Shown: positions 33,049 to 42,173, numbered from the stretch's first letter. The stretch: 64,000 nucleotides of DNA from Mycobacterium sp. GA-2829 (GCF_001499965.1 NZ_LQIT01000026.1:1-64000); one strand, 5' to 3'. Notes: generated by a model not told the origin, from the sequence alone. Program-made: numbers and translations.

Positions 33049-33526
33049 GAATCGCCTCTCGTGTGGATGTGGTGATTGGTGCGGAGTAGTCCCACTTACA
33101 GGCCCCGGGGACGGGCGGTGAACATCCCGGTTCGGGTTACCTTTAGTTGAACAAAACTTCAAGCGGATCATGTCAGCGACTGCGGTGTCGTTCGACGTCG
33201 AGCGTAAGTGTGGAGAAGGTATTCAGTTTTCGCATGTGGAACACCGTCCAGAGTGATCCAGAACACTGAAAAGGAACTGTAGACGAGACTTAACTAACAT
33301 TCAATAGCGGGGGCGGGGTCATTGGTGAAGTGGCCATCCGCGCGATCACTGCAGCGCCTCGGCCACAGGACGCACCTCCGAGGAAAGTACTGCCCATTGC
33401 AGGCAGGTCATCGGCAGGTGCGGGGTCCGGCGTCATCGTCGCCAGACGCGGGAAAGCTAAGGTGTACACACGCGTGGATCGCGTCGCGGCTGGGACGGGC
33501 GGCCCCGACCTGGGCGCCGGCCGGGG
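33049..33526. promoter_or_regulatory. intergenic region upstream of APC permease (2)
   Basis: This 478-base gap has no supported gene. It holds site I (33294-33305) and AT-rich stretches near 33140-33165 that could be the permease promoter. It lies downstream of the luciferase-like gene, whose terminator I cannot place. Confidence 0.5.
33294..33305 (+). promoter_or_regulatory. candidate operator, site I
   Basis: CTAACATTCAAT, preceded by TTAA, matches the island motif at ten of twelve positions. No rightward gene follows, so it would act on the leftward permease. Confidence 0.4.
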
Positions 33527-34366
33527 TCACTTCCGAAGATCGGCCGCCGCGGCCGCGCAGAGCCGCAATTGGTCGTCGGTGGGTGGCTGGTAGAACGACA
33601 GGACGACGTGGTGGCAGCCGAGCTCATTGAGTCGCGCCATGACTTTCAGCTGTCTGCTCACGTGGCCGTCGCGCTGGGGGTGGAGGAACAGCTGAACCGA
33701 GCGTCGGATGCTGGCCGAATCCCGACCCTCCTCCGCGCAGATCCGGTCGAGCATCGCGTTGGCACTAGACCATTCGTCCAGGCCGCCGTTCATGGGCATG
33801 TTCCACTCGTCGGCGTGCCGGGCCACGACCCGCAGCATCTTCGACAGCGCCGCCCCGACCATGATCGGCGGGTGGGGGTCCTGCAGGGGTTTCGGGTTGC
33901 ACACCGCGTCCTCGAGGGTGAAGAACCGTCCGCGGTGGGTGACTGCGGATTCGGTCCACAGCCGGCGGATCACGGTGAGCGCTTCGTCGAGCATGGCGAC
34001 TCGGTCACCGGGCCCGGGATAGACGAGCCCGTACGCGCGGTGCTCGGCGTCATGCCAGCCTGCGCCGATCCCGAACTCCAACCGCCCGCCACTGATGTGG
34101 TCGACGGTGACGGCCATGTTCGCCAGCACGGCGGGATGCCGGAAAGTCACGCTACTGACAATGCATCCGACCCGTGCGCGCTGGGTCACCGCGGCGAGCG
34201 CCGCCAGCGTCGTCCACCCTTCGAACGTGGGAACCGCGTCGTCGTCCAGGCCGTAGAAGTGGTCGTAATCGTAGATGCCGTGGAAGCCCAAATCCTCTGC
34301 CGACGCCCAGAATTGCCGCAAGATGTCGTAGCTGAAGGTGGGGGCGAGCTTCGCGGACACGTCCAC
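33527..34366 (-). CDS. luciferase-like (LLM class) F420-dependent oxidoreductase
   Basis: This TIM-barrel protein of about 279 residues is of the bacterial luciferase family. It shows LGFHGIYDYDHFYGLD, VGCIVSSVTFRHPAVLANMA, VDHISGGRLEFGIGAGWHDAEH and PPIMVGAALSKMLRVVARHADEW, the usual pattern for mycobacterial F420-dependent members. The GTG at 34366 is chosen because a TAGGAT box ends seven bases upstream, which fits a leaderless transcript; a longer frame upstream is not supported. It lies beyond the terminator of the sulfur-type operon. The substrate is unknown. Confidence 0.85.
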   Translation of the reverse strand: MDVSAKLAPTFSYDILRQFWASAEDLGFHGIYDYDHFYGLDDDAVPTFEGWTTLAALAAVTQRARVGCIVSSVTFRHPAVLANMAVTVDHISGGRLEFGIGAGWHDAEHRAYGLVYPGPGDRVAMLDEALTVIRRLWTESAVTHRGRFFTLEDAVCNPKPLQDPHPPIMVGAALSKMLRVVARHADEWNMPMNGGLDEWSSANAMLDRICAEEGRDSASIRRSVQLFLHPQRDGHVSRQLKVMARLNELGCHHVVLSFYQPPTDDQLRLCAAAAADLRK

Positions 34367-34373
34367 GCCGGCA

Positions 34374-34379
34374 ATCCTA
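34374..34379 (-). promoter_or_regulatory. -10 element for a leaderless LLM transcript
   Basis: On the minus strand TAGGAT fits TANNNT and ends seven bases before the GTG at 34366. Confidence 0.35.
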
Positions 34380-34416
34380 ACCGCCGTTCGTACGCCCGTA
34401 CTCGAGCGGGCATTAA

Positions 34417-34477
34417 CGCGAAACCGCATTCCCCGCTACCAAGCGCGAGCCTTGACGACAGGGAATGCGGTTTCGCG
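34417..34477 (-). terminator. long perfect inverted repeat ending the ABC/monooxygenase operon
   Basis: CGCGAAACCGCATTCCC (34417-34433) is repeated in inverted form at 34461-34477, a perfect 17-bp stem with a 27-base loop. It starts seven bases after the stop of the flavoenzyme gene at 34484. Confidence 0.75.
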
Positions 34478-34483
34478 GAAACC

Positions 34484-35698
34484 TCAGAAGTAGCCGCTGC
34501 CCGGCAGCCGCGTCTGCCGCACGTAATACGCCCCCAGCGCCTGCGCCTTGTACGACGTCGGGTTGTGCGACGCCAGCGTGCGGATGTTGCGCCAGTGCCG
34601 GTCCAGCAGGTACGCCTGCCGCACCACCGACGCCCCGCCCACGTCGAAGATCTGCGACGCCGACTTCTGCGCCAGCCCGTCGATGACGATCTTGGCCGCG
34701 GCCGCCTGCCTCGACGCCTCATGCGCCAGATCCAGGCCCGGATCGGTGCCGGCCACGTCCGCGTCGAACGCCGCCGTCAGCGCATCGGCCGCCGCCAGCA
34801 CCGTCACCTCCGACACGTACGCAGCCGCGGCGATCTCCCCGATCTCCCTCTGCAACAGTGGATCATCCGGCGCCGACGGCGTCGGCGCCCACGCGAAACT
34901 GCGCGGCCGCTGCAGCACATGCGCCACCGCATCGTCACGAAGCGCCTGCAGCACACCGGTTTCCAGCGCCGTCACGTACAGCTGGAAGAACGCCCCCGAC
35001 AGGTACAGCGCCGGCGGTTCGGCGTCGGCGTCCGGCGGGGCGAACTGCAGCAACTCGTCGGCCGAGACCGCGACGTCGTCGAAGGTCGCCGTCCCGGTAC
35101 CGGTGGCCCGCTGCCCCATCCCGTCCCAGTCGTCGAGCACCGTCACCCCGGCCCGGTCGGTCGGCACCAGCGCGACCACCGTCGCACCCTCCGGGTTGCT
35201 CGCCAACACCTCGGCGTAGTCGGCGTACAGCGTGCCGGTGGTGAAGAACTTCTTGCCGTTGAGGCGAAACCCGTCTCCCTCGGGGGTGAGCTTTGTCTGC
35301 CAGGTGAACCCGCCCGCCGGCGTCGACCCCAGTTCGGTCGACGCGTTGCCGACGATCTTGCCCGACAATGCCAGCTCGACAGCGCGCGCACGCTGGTCCC
35401 CGCCGAGGCGCAGCCGCTCCTCGACGTAGGCGAAATGCCCGCGCAGGATGTGCGCAACGTTGACGTCGGCGGCCGCCAGTGCGATCACCGTCGCGAACAG
35501 CTCGCGCAGCGTCGCTCCCCCGCCGCCGTCCTCGGTCGGTACCCGCAGCGCGCCGAGTCCCGCCTCGCGTACGAGATCGATTGCGGCGAAGGGCCTTTCA
35601 CCGGTCTTTTCGCGGTCGAGTGCGCCCTCGCCGATCGCGGCGATCAGGTCGGACAACTGCGCCGAGCCGTAGGTCAGTGGTGCCGTCGAGGTGGTCAT
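34484..35698 (-). CDS. acyl-CoA dehydrogenase-fold flavoenzyme (SfnB/DszC type)
   Basis: This protein of about 404 residues has the acyl-CoA dehydrogenase fold. Its motifs (DVNVAHILRGHFAYVEE, GNASTELGSTPAGGF, RLNGKKFFTTGT, DDWDGMGQRATGTGTATFDD and QIFDVGGASVVRQAYLLDRHWRNIRTLASHNP) belong to the branch of flavin monooxygenases such as DszC and SfnB, which act on sulfur or nitrogen compounds rather than on acyl-CoA. A catalytic glutamate for dehydrogenation is not evident. The ATG at 35698 overlaps the upstream monooxygenase stop (ATGA). It is the last gene of the operon and may oxidise the imported organosulfur compound. Confidence 0.88.
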   Translation of the reverse strand: MTTSTAPLTYGSAQLSDLIAAIGEGALDREKTGERPFAAIDLVREAGLGALRVPTEDGGGGATLRELFATVIALAAADVNVAHILRGHFAYVEERLRLGGDQRARAVELALSGKIVGNASTELGSTPAGGFTWQTKLTPEGDGFRLNGKKFFTTGTLYADYAEVLASNPEGATVVALVPTDRAGVTVLDDWDGMGQRATGTGTATFDDVAVSADELLQFAPPDADAEPPALYLSGAFFQLYVTALETGVLQALRDDAVAHVLQRPRSFAWAPTPSAPDDPLLQREIGEIAAAAYVSEVTVLAAADALTAAFDADVAGTDPGLDLAHEASRQAAAAKIVIDGLAQKSASQIFDVGGASVVRQAYLLDRHWRNIRTLASHNPTSYKAQALGAYYVRQTRLPGSGYF

Positions 35699-37065
35699 GC
35701 GTTGTCTCCTACCGTCTGGGGAATTCGGCGGTGCTGCGCCGCGCGGTGTGTTTCGGGAAGTCGGGGGCCGTGACCGAAGAGCTTGTCGCGCAGGGCGCCC
35801 TCGGCGTAGGACGTCTTGTACAGGCCTCGGCGCTGCAACTCGGGGATGACGTGGTCGATGAAGTCCACGAACGACCCGGGGGTGATGACGTTGGTGAGGT
35901 TGAAGCCGTCGACGTCGGTCTCCTCGACCCACGACTGCAGGTCATCGGCGACCTGGGTCGGCGAACCGACCGTGAACCCTCCCTCGGCGTCGATCGACTT
36001 GGCGTCGATGAAGTCCCGCAGCGTCCACTGCCCCTGCCCGAACATCTCCACCGACGACTTCAAGAACTCGTTGTCGGTGACCGCAACCGGATCGTCGAGG
36101 TCGAAACGGGACAGGTCGGTGCCGAGCCACCCCGACCACAGCGCCAGTGCGCCCTCGGGATCGGTGTAGCGCCGGAAATCCTCGTAGCGGGCCTTGGCCG
36201 CGTCCTCGGTCGCGCCTGTCACCACGATGTGGCCGTTGACGATCTTCACGTCATAGGGGTCGCGTCCGGCGGCTTCGGCGCGGGCGCGGATGTCGGCCAC
36301 CGCCTCCTTGAGGATCTCCTTGGTCGGCGCGCCGATGAAGATGACCTCCGCGTTCTCCGCGCCGAACTGCCGTCCGCGGCTGGAGGCGCCTGCCTGGTAG
36401 AGCACCGGGGTGCGCTGCGGCGACGGTTCACACAGGTGGATGCCGGGCACCCGGAAGTACTTGCCGTCGTGGGCGATCGGATGCACCTTGGCCGGGTCGG
36501 CGTAGTGGTCGGGCGAGCCGCCGACCGCGTCGTCCTCCCACGACCCCTCCCACAGCTTGTACAGCACCTCGGTGTACTCGTCGGCGATGTCGTAACGCTG
36601 CGCGTGCGGGGTGATGGTGTCCAGGCCGTGGTTCTGCGCAGCGCTCTCCAGGTAGCCGGTGACGATGTTCCAGCCGATGCGCCCGTTGGTCAGGTGGTCG
36701 AGCGTGGACATCCGACGGGCGAACGAATACGGATGCTCGAACGACGTCGCCGCGGTGACACCGAACCCGAGATGCTCAGTGACCGCGGCCATCGCGGGCA
36801 CCACCAGCAGCGGATCGTTGACCGGGACCTGCGCGCCGGAACGCAACGCCGCCTCCGGTCCCCCGCCGTAGACGTCGTAGATGCCGAGCACGTCGGCGAT
36901 GAACAGCCCATCGAACAGCCCGCGCTCGAGCAGCTTCGCCAGGTCCATCCAGTAGTTGATGTCCTTGTACTGCGCCGCCCGCGATTCCGGATGCCGCCAC
37001 GTCCCTGCGACGATGTGCGACACGCAGTTCATGTCGAACGCGTTGAGGATGATGTGACGGGTCAT
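35695..37065 (-). CDS. FMN-dependent monooxygenase, NtaA/SnaA/DszA family
   Basis: This luciferase-like enzyme of about 456 residues uses reduced FMN. It shows HIVAGTWRHPESRAAQYKDI, GLFDGLFIADVLGIYDVYGG, HLGFGVTAATSFEHPYSFAR, NGRIGWNIVTGYLESAAQNH, VLYQAGASSRGRQFGAENAE and DVDGFNLTNVITPGSFVDFI, the full set for the NtaA/DszA group. Relatives oxidise nitrilotriacetate, dibenzothiophene sulfone and other sulfones. Start and stop both overlap neighbours by four bases. No FMN reductase gene is seen in the operon, so reduced flavin must come from elsewhere. Confidence 0.92.
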   Translation of the reverse strand: MTRHIILNAFDMNCVSHIVAGTWRHPESRAAQYKDINYWMDLAKLLERGLFDGLFIADVLGIYDVYGGGPEAALRSGAQVPVNDPLLVVPAMAAVTEHLGFGVTAATSFEHPYSFARRMSTLDHLTNGRIGWNIVTGYLESAAQNHGLDTITPHAQRYDIADEYTEVLYKLWEGSWEDDAVGGSPDHYADPAKVHPIAHDGKYFRVPGIHLCEPSPQRTPVLYQAGASSRGRQFGAENAEVIFIGAPTKEILKEAVADIRARAEAAGRDPYDVKIVNGHIVVTGATEDAAKARYEDFRRYTDPEGALALWSGWLGTDLSRFDLDDPVAVTDNEFLKSSVEMFGQGQWTLRDFIDAKSIDAEGGFTVGSPTQVADDLQSWVEETDVDGFNLTNVITPGSFVDFIDHVIPELQRRGLYKTSYAEGALRDKLFGHGPRLPETHRAAQHRRIPQTVGDNA

Positions 37066-38696
37066 GCTCGGCCTTCCAGAACCGGCTCGGGAGCCGGGAG
37101 GCTCGCGAGCAGCTGTCGCGTGTAGGGGTCGCGCGGGTCTTCGAATATGTCTGCGGCCGTTCCGGATTCGACCACCTTGCCGTCCCGCATCACCAGCACG
37201 CGATCGGCGACGTGGTGGATGACGCCGAGATCGTGGGAGATGAACAGGTAACTCAGCCCGAGTTGCTCCTGCAGATCGGTCAGCAGATCGAGCACCTGCG
37301 CCTGGATGGTGACGTCGAGCGCCGAAACCGGTTCGTCGCAGACGATCAGCGACGGTTCCGGCGCCAGGGCACGGGCGATGGCCACGCGTTGGCGCTGTCC
37401 CCCGGACAGCAGCAGCGGACGACGGTCCAGATGCTCGGCGCCCAGCCCTACGTCGTCGAGCAACTCCTGCACCCGGGCCGCCCGCGCCGCGTCGGTCGTG
37501 TACGTCTCGCGTGGCAGGGCGTCGGCGATGATCCGCCGGACCGTCCAACGCGGATCGAAGGAGCTCAGCGGATCCTGGTACACCACCGCGATCCGGCGGC
37601 GGCGGGCCCGGCGCTGCGCCTCCGGCAGGGCGCTCCACGCCTCGCCGAACAGGCGCACCGCACCCGAATCGGGTTCGGTCAGCGCGAGCGCCATCCGCGC
37701 CGTTGTGGTCTTCCCCGAGCCGGATTCCCCGACGATGCCGAGGGTTTCGCCGACGCCGATCTGGAACGAGACGTCGGACACCGCGGTCCGCTCGACGCCG
37801 TCGGGCCCGCGGAACCGCTTCACCAGATTGTCGGCCTGCAGCAGGATGCCGTCCGTGGGGGTGTCGGCGTGCCGGGTGGCGTGCACGGTGCGCGGCGGTT
37901 GCGCCGACAGTCGCGTGCCCCTGCGGTGCGCGGCGGGCACCGCGTCGAGCAGGGTGCGGGTGTAGGGATGCGACGGCGCCGCCAGCACCTCGGCGACCGG
38001 GCCCTGTTCGACGAGCAGGCCGTTGCGCATCACCGCGACCCGATCGGCCAGCCGGCTCACCACGGCGAGGTCGTGGCTGATCAGGATGAGCCCGGTGCCC
38101 TTGTCCTTCATGGCCGCGAGCAGGTCCAGGATCTGCGCCTGGACGGTGACGTCGAGCGCGGTGGTGGGTTCGTCGGCGATCACCAGCGGCGGGTCGAGCG
38201 CGATCGCGGAGGCGATCAGGGCGCGTTGGCGTTGGCCACCGGACAGTTCACCGGGCAGTTGGTGGGCCTTGTACTCCGGTTCGGGAACCCCGACCGCGGT
38301 CAGCAGTTCCAGTACCCGCGTGCGGCGCGCGGTGCGGTTACCGAACTTGTGCAGCCGCAACGTCTCCGCGATCTCGTCGCCCACTCTGCGCAGCGGGTCC
38401 AGCGACACCAGCGCGTCCTGCAGGACGAAACCGACCTCGCGCCCCCGGATCCGCCGCCAGTCGCGGTCCCTGTTGCCGAGCAGCGACGTCCCGTTGAGCT
38501 CCAGCCTCGTCGCATCGACGTGTGCGCCCGCGCCGGTCAGGCCCAGCAGGGTGCGTGCGGTGACGCTCTTGCCGGAGCCGGATTCGCCGACGATGGCGAA
38601 GCATTCGCCCGGGGCGACGTCGAACGACACCCCGCGCACCACCTCGGTGCCACCGAAGCCGACCGTGAGGTCCTCGACACGGAGCAGCTCACTCAT
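37062..38696 (-). CDS. ABC transporter, two fused ATP-binding domains (dipeptide/nickel type)
   Basis: This protein of about 544 residues holds two complete ABC domains, as in fused DppD-DppF. The first has VGESGSGKSVTARTLLGL, the signature LSGGQRQRALIASAIA and VIADEPTTALDV. The second has IVGESGSGKTTTARMAL, LLSGGQRQRVAIARAL and IVCDEPVSALDV. Each ends with an oligopeptide-family tail (SHPYTRTLLDAVP and RDPYTRQLLASLP). It powers the two permeases encoded upstream. All junctions are ATGA overlaps. Its operon with flavin monooxygenases suggests an organosulfur or amine substrate rather than peptides. Confidence 0.93.
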   Translation of the reverse strand: MSELLRVEDLTVGFGGTEVVRGVSFDVAPGECFAIVGESGSGKSVTARTLLGLTGAGAHVDATRLELNGTSLLGNRDRDWRRIRGREVGFVLQDALVSLDPLRRVGDEIAETLRLHKFGNRTARRTRVLELLTAVGVPEPEYKAHQLPGELSGGQRQRALIASAIALDPPLVIADEPTTALDVTVQAQILDLLAAMKDKGTGLILISHDLAVVSRLADRVAVMRNGLLVEQGPVAEVLAAPSHPYTRTLLDAVPAAHRRGTRLSAQPPRTVHATRHADTPTDGILLQADNLVKRFRGPDGVERTAVSDVSFQIGVGETLGIVGESGSGKTTTARMALALTEPDSGAVRLFGEAWSALPEAQRRARRRRIAVVYQDPLSSFDPRWTVRRIIADALPRETYTTDAARAARVQELLDDVGLGAEHLDRRPLLLSGGQRQRVAIARALAPEPSLIVCDEPVSALDVTIQAQVLDLLTDLQEQLGLSYLFISHDLGVIHHVADRVLVMRDGKVVESGTAADIFEDPRDPYTRQLLASLPAPEPVLEGRA

Positions 38697-39547
38697 GACA
38701 GTCTTCCTTCGAGTCGTTGCTGCAGGTACCGGCCGACCACCGTGACGGCCAGGGTGCAGCCGACGATCGCCAGGCCGGGGAACAGCTCCAACCACCATGC
38801 GGTGGAGACGAAGTCGCGGCCGGCGTTGAGCATGGCGCCCCACTCCGGCGCCGGTGGTGCGACACCGAGCCCCAGGAAGCTCAGCGAGGACGCCCAGACA
38901 ATCGACTGCCCGACACCCATGGTGCCGAGCACCACCAGCGGTCGCATCGCGTTGGGGAACACGTGCTGGGTGATGATCCTGCGCCGGGAGTGGCCGAGAG
39001 CCGTTGCGGCGCTGACGTATCCGGAGTCCTTGACCGCGATCACCTGACCGCGCACCATCCGGGCGTAGCCGACGGCCGAGCCGATCGCCACCGCCAGGAT
39101 CTGGGTCACCACACCGGGGCCGAACATCGCAATGAACAGCAGCGCGAGCAGCAGCCCCGGAATCGACAGCACCACCTCGATGAACCGGCTGATGGCGCCG
39201 TCGGCGAATCGGCCACCCAGCCCCGCGGCGAAGCCGAGGATGATCGCGGCGGCCAGGGCGAGCGCTGTCGCGCCGACGCCGATCGCCAGCGAACTCTGGG
39301 TGCCGTACACCACACGGGTGAAGATGTCCCGGCCCGAGGCGTCGGTGCCGAACCAGTGCGCAGGCGACGGTGGCCGCAAGGGGTTCTCGATATCGGTGTC
39401 ATAGGCGGTGCTGCTGGTGAACGCACCGGGGGCGACGGCCCAGGCCAGCATCACCACCAGGTACGCCGCGGCAAGGGCGACCGCGGGCCGGAACCGGCGC
39501 CTGCTCGTGGTGACCGATGTGACCGATGGGGTCAACGCGATGGTCAT
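38693..39547 (-). CDS. ABC transporter permease, DppC type
   Basis: This membrane protein of about 284 residues has five to six helices and an N-terminal segment HWFGTDASGRDIFTRVVYGT that is diagnostic of DppC/OppC. The coupling loop is YVSAATALGHSRRRIITQHV. ASSLSFLGLGVAPPAPEWGAML near the C-terminus is also typical. It pairs with the DppB-type permease in the same operon, with ATGA overlaps at both ends. Confidence 0.92.
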   Translation of the reverse strand: MTIALTPSVTSVTTSRRRFRPAVALAAAYLVVMLAWAVAPGAFTSSTAYDTDIENPLRPPSPAHWFGTDASGRDIFTRVVYGTQSSLAIGVGATALALAAAIILGFAAGLGGRFADGAISRFIEVVLSIPGLLLALLFIAMFGPGVVTQILAVAIGSAVGYARMVRGQVIAVKDSGYVSAATALGHSRRRIITQHVFPNAMRPLVVLGTMGVGQSIVWASSLSFLGLGVAPPAPEWGAMLNAGRDFVSTAWWLELFPGLAIVGCTLAVTVVGRYLQQRLEGRLS

Positions 39548-40512
39548 CGGGCCCTCCGCAGTCGCGGGTCGACCCGGACGAAACCGAGGTCCACCAACAG
39601 GTTGGCCAGCACGTAGATCGCGGCGACGAACAGCGTCACCCCGATCACCACCGGCATGTCCTTCGACGTCACCGCGTCGACCAGCACGCGGCCCAGACCC
39701 GGCCGCACGAACACGGATTCGACGATCACCGCCGTCGAGAACAGCGAACCCAGCGCCCACCCCGACAGCGTCAGACCGGGCAGGATCGCGTGCCGCAGCG
39801 CGTGGCGCCAGCGCACTCCCCAATCGCTCATGCCGCGGGCGCGGGCGGACACCGCGAACGGCTGCTCCATCGCCGAGGAGAACTCGTCACGGGTGACCTG
39901 ACCCAGGTATCCGGCCAACGGCAGCGCCAGCGTCAGCGCGGGCAGCACCAGGCCGACGGGACCGTCCCCGCCGATCACCGGCAACAGCCGCAACTGGATC
40001 GCGAACACCACCAAAAGGACGATGCCCAACCAGTACTGGGGCAGCGCGGCCAGGAAGATCTCCACACCCGAGCCGATACCGCCGAGCCAGCGGCTGCGGT
40101 GCGCGGTCAACAAGGTCACCGTCACCGCGATCACCCAGGCCGCAATCAGCGAGACCAGCGTCAGCGTCAGGGTGGGTCCGAGATGGTGGCCGATCACCTC
40201 GGCGACAGGCTGTTTGAGGATGTAGGACGTACCGAGGTCACCGCGCAGCAGCCCGTCCAGGAAGTGCAGGTACTGCACGATCGCCGGGTCGTTGAACCCG
40301 TACTGCTCACGGATGGCGGCCAATTGCTCCGGGGTGGGACGGGCACCCGCGCCGCCGAGGATGGTCTGCGCGGGATTGCCCGGCATCAGCTGCTGGGCGA
40401 TGAACGTCACCGTGGCCGCACCCCACAGCACGCCGACGACGCCGGTGATGCGAACCAGCGCCCGCCGCAACCCGATCGGGGTGCGGCGGGCGGCCGGTAC
40501 TGCCAGGCTCAC
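39544..40512 (-). CDS. ABC transporter permease, DppB type
   Basis: This 322-residue membrane protein has six helices and the DppB marks FIAQQLMPGNPAQTILGG, YLHFLDGLLRGDLGTSYILK, AALPQYWLGIVLLVVFAIQL, the coupling loop YLGQVTRDEFSSAM and VFVRPGLGRVLVDAV. The GTG start at 40512 overlaps the stop of the substrate-binding protein in GTGA. It forms the translocation path with the DppC-type subunit. Confidence 0.92.
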   Translation of the reverse strand: MSLAVPAARRTPIGLRRALVRITGVVGVLWGAATVTFIAQQLMPGNPAQTILGGAGARPTPEQLAAIREQYGFNDPAIVQYLHFLDGLLRGDLGTSYILKQPVAEVIGHHLGPTLTLTLVSLIAAWVIAVTVTLLTAHRSRWLGGIGSGVEIFLAALPQYWLGIVLLVVFAIQLRLLPVIGGDGPVGLVLPALTLALPLAGYLGQVTRDEFSSAMEQPFAVSARARGMSDWGVRWRHALRHAILPGLTLSGWALGSLFSTAVIVESVFVRPGLGRVLVDAVTSKDMPVVIGVTLFVAAIYVLANLLVDLGFVRVDPRLRRAR

Positions 40513-42173
40513 GGGGCCAGCCAGGCGTCGTGCAGCACGGGCTCACCCTCGGATGGTTCGATCCAGACGTCCTGCAGTTTCTTCTTGGCGACCAACCGGG
40601 TGAGCACCGGATACAGCCCCAACTGGTAGGCCTGTTCAGCGACGATATCCTGCGTCTCGCCGTAAAGACGTTGCTGCTCAGCGGTATCCGTGGTGGCGGC
40701 CGCAGCGCGCACGAGTTCATCGATCTTCGGGTTCTCGACCCAGCTCATGTTGTTGCCCGGGGCGGCCTTGAGCGAATCGGTCGAGTAGACGATCGACAGC
40801 ACCGCCGGGGTGGGACTGTTCCAGTAGGCGCCGGTCAGCCCGTCGTAGGCGTTCTTGTCGGAAAACGCCGCGAAGTACTGATCCTGCGGCAGCGGTTTGA
40901 GGACGACGTCGAAGCCGATCTCCTTCTCCGCGGCCTGGATGTTCTGGAACAGCGTCACATCCGCGGGCGGGGTGTCGCCCGTGTCGGCCGAGTAGACCAG
41001 TTCTGCGGTCAGTCGCTTACCGTCCTTGGTGCGGAAGCCGTCGGCGTCGCGCTGGGTCCAGCCCGCCTCGTCGAGAAGCGCGTTGGCCTTGTCCTTGTCG
41101 TAGGAGTAGAAGCCGCGCAGGTCCTTCTTGAAGTACGGGGTGGTCGAGGAGACCGGACCGGGTTCCCATTCGTAGACGCCGAGATAGGCGCTCTTGACGG
41201 CGGCCTCGGCGTTGGAGCCGTGGATGAACGCCTGGCGCACCTTGGTGTCGTCGAACGGGGCGCGAGAGGTGTTCAGCGCGATGCCGTTCGGCAGACCGGT
41301 GTGGGTGAACTCCTGCGTCACCAGGTTGGGATCGGCCTTGAGCGGGGCGACCTGCTGGGGCGGCGGGTTGAAGATGATGTCGGCGTCGCGGCCCTGCACC
41401 GCGGCGGCCCGCACCGACCCGTCCTCGATGAACTTCCAGCTGACGTGGTCGAGATAGGCCGGCCCCTGGTGTTTGGCGTCGGCGGGTGCGGAGTTGTAGT
41501 CGGGGTTGCGATCGAGCTCGACGCTCTGGCCGCGGTTCCACACCTTGACGATGAACGGTCCGGTGCCCACCGGCGACTGGCAGTTCTCCTCCAGCCCGCG
41601 GGCCATGGCCTTGGGCGACTGGATGCCGAAGAACGCCTGTGAAAGCACCGGCAGCAGAGCCGAATACGGGCTCTTGAGCTTCAGCTCGAACGTCGACGGG
41701 TCGACCGCGCGGGAACTCTCGTAGTACGGGCGCAGGTAGCCGGCGTCGGTGGCCGACTCGGTGGCCGGATCGAGGATGTGCACGAAGTTGGCGTGCACGG
41801 CCTCGGCGTCGAGCGGGGTACCGTCGTGGAACTTCACGCCCTGCTTGATCTCGAAGGTGTAGGTCAGCCCGTCGGGTGAGATCTCCCACGAGTCGGCCAG
41901 CCAGGGCACCACCGAACCGTCGGGCTTCTCCGAGACCAGGCTGTCCAGGTACTGGCGCGCGACGTAGGTCTGCGGCATGTCGCCGAAGTTGTGCGGGTCC
42001 AGGCAGGTCGGCTCGCGGTCGGTGGCGTAGACGATCGAACCGCCGCTGACAGGCGGGCCGGAGGGCGCCGACGACGAGGAGCTGTCAGATCCGCCACCGC
42101 ACGCGGTCAGGGTGAGCGCGGTGGTGAACGTCACTGCGGGCAGGAGAAAGCGGGCAGCGCTGGGGGCAGGCAT
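40509..42173 (-). CDS. ABC transporter substrate-binding lipoprotein (SBP family 5)
   Basis: This 554-residue extracytoplasmic protein has a lipoprotein signal: LLPAVTFTTALTLTAC with lipidated Cys25, then a flexible GGGSDSSSSSAPSG stretch. The mature part shows YATDREPTCLDPHNFGDMPQ, WEISPDGLTYTFEIKQGVKF and HDGTPLDAEAVHANFVHIL, the family 5 (oligopeptide/nickel/glutathione) pattern. It is the first gene of the six-gene operon running to 34484. A palindrome about 110 bases upstream may be an operator. It captures the substrate at the cell surface; the ligand is unknown. Confidence 0.93.
   Translation of the reverse strand: MPAPSAARFLLPAVTFTTALTLTACGGGSDSSSSSAPSGPPVSGGSIVYATDREPTCLDPHNFGDMPQTYVARQYLDSLVSEKPDGSVVPWLADSWEISPDGLTYTFEIKQGVKFHDGTPLDAEAVHANFVHILDPATESATDAGYLRPYYESSRAVDPSTFELKLKSPYSALLPVLSQAFFGIQSPKAMARGLEENCQSPVGTGPFIVKVWNRGQSVELDRNPDYNSAPADAKHQGPAYLDHVSWKFIEDGSVRAAAVQGRDADIIFNPPPQQVAPLKADPNLVTQEFTHTGLPNGIALNTSRAPFDDTKVRQAFIHGSNAEAAVKSAYLGVYEWEPGPVSSTTPYFKKDLRGFYSYDKDKANALLDEAGWTQRDADGFRTKDGKRLTAELVYSADTGDTPPADVTLFQNIQAAEKEIGFDVVLKPLPQDQYFAAFSDKNAYDGLTGAYWNSPTPAVLSIVYSTDSLKAAPGNNMSWVENPKIDELVRAAAATTDTAEQQRLYGETQDIVAEQAYQLGLYPVLTRLVAKKKLQDVWIEPSEGEPVLHDAWLAP

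Noticed and set aside
33322-33630. 102-codon rightward frame downstream of site I
   Set aside because: It has no family similarity that I recognise, starts at a weak TTG and runs antisense into the luciferase-like gene.
33569-35773. 734-codon open frame antisense to the luciferase-like and flavoenzyme genes
   Set aside because: It is rich in Arg, His, Gly and Asp in the way antisense frames of high-GC genes are, shows no family motif, and overlaps two clear genes.
37212-39047. 611-codon frame antisense to the ABC ATPase gene
   Set aside because: A shadow of the strongly biased ABC gene, with no family motif.
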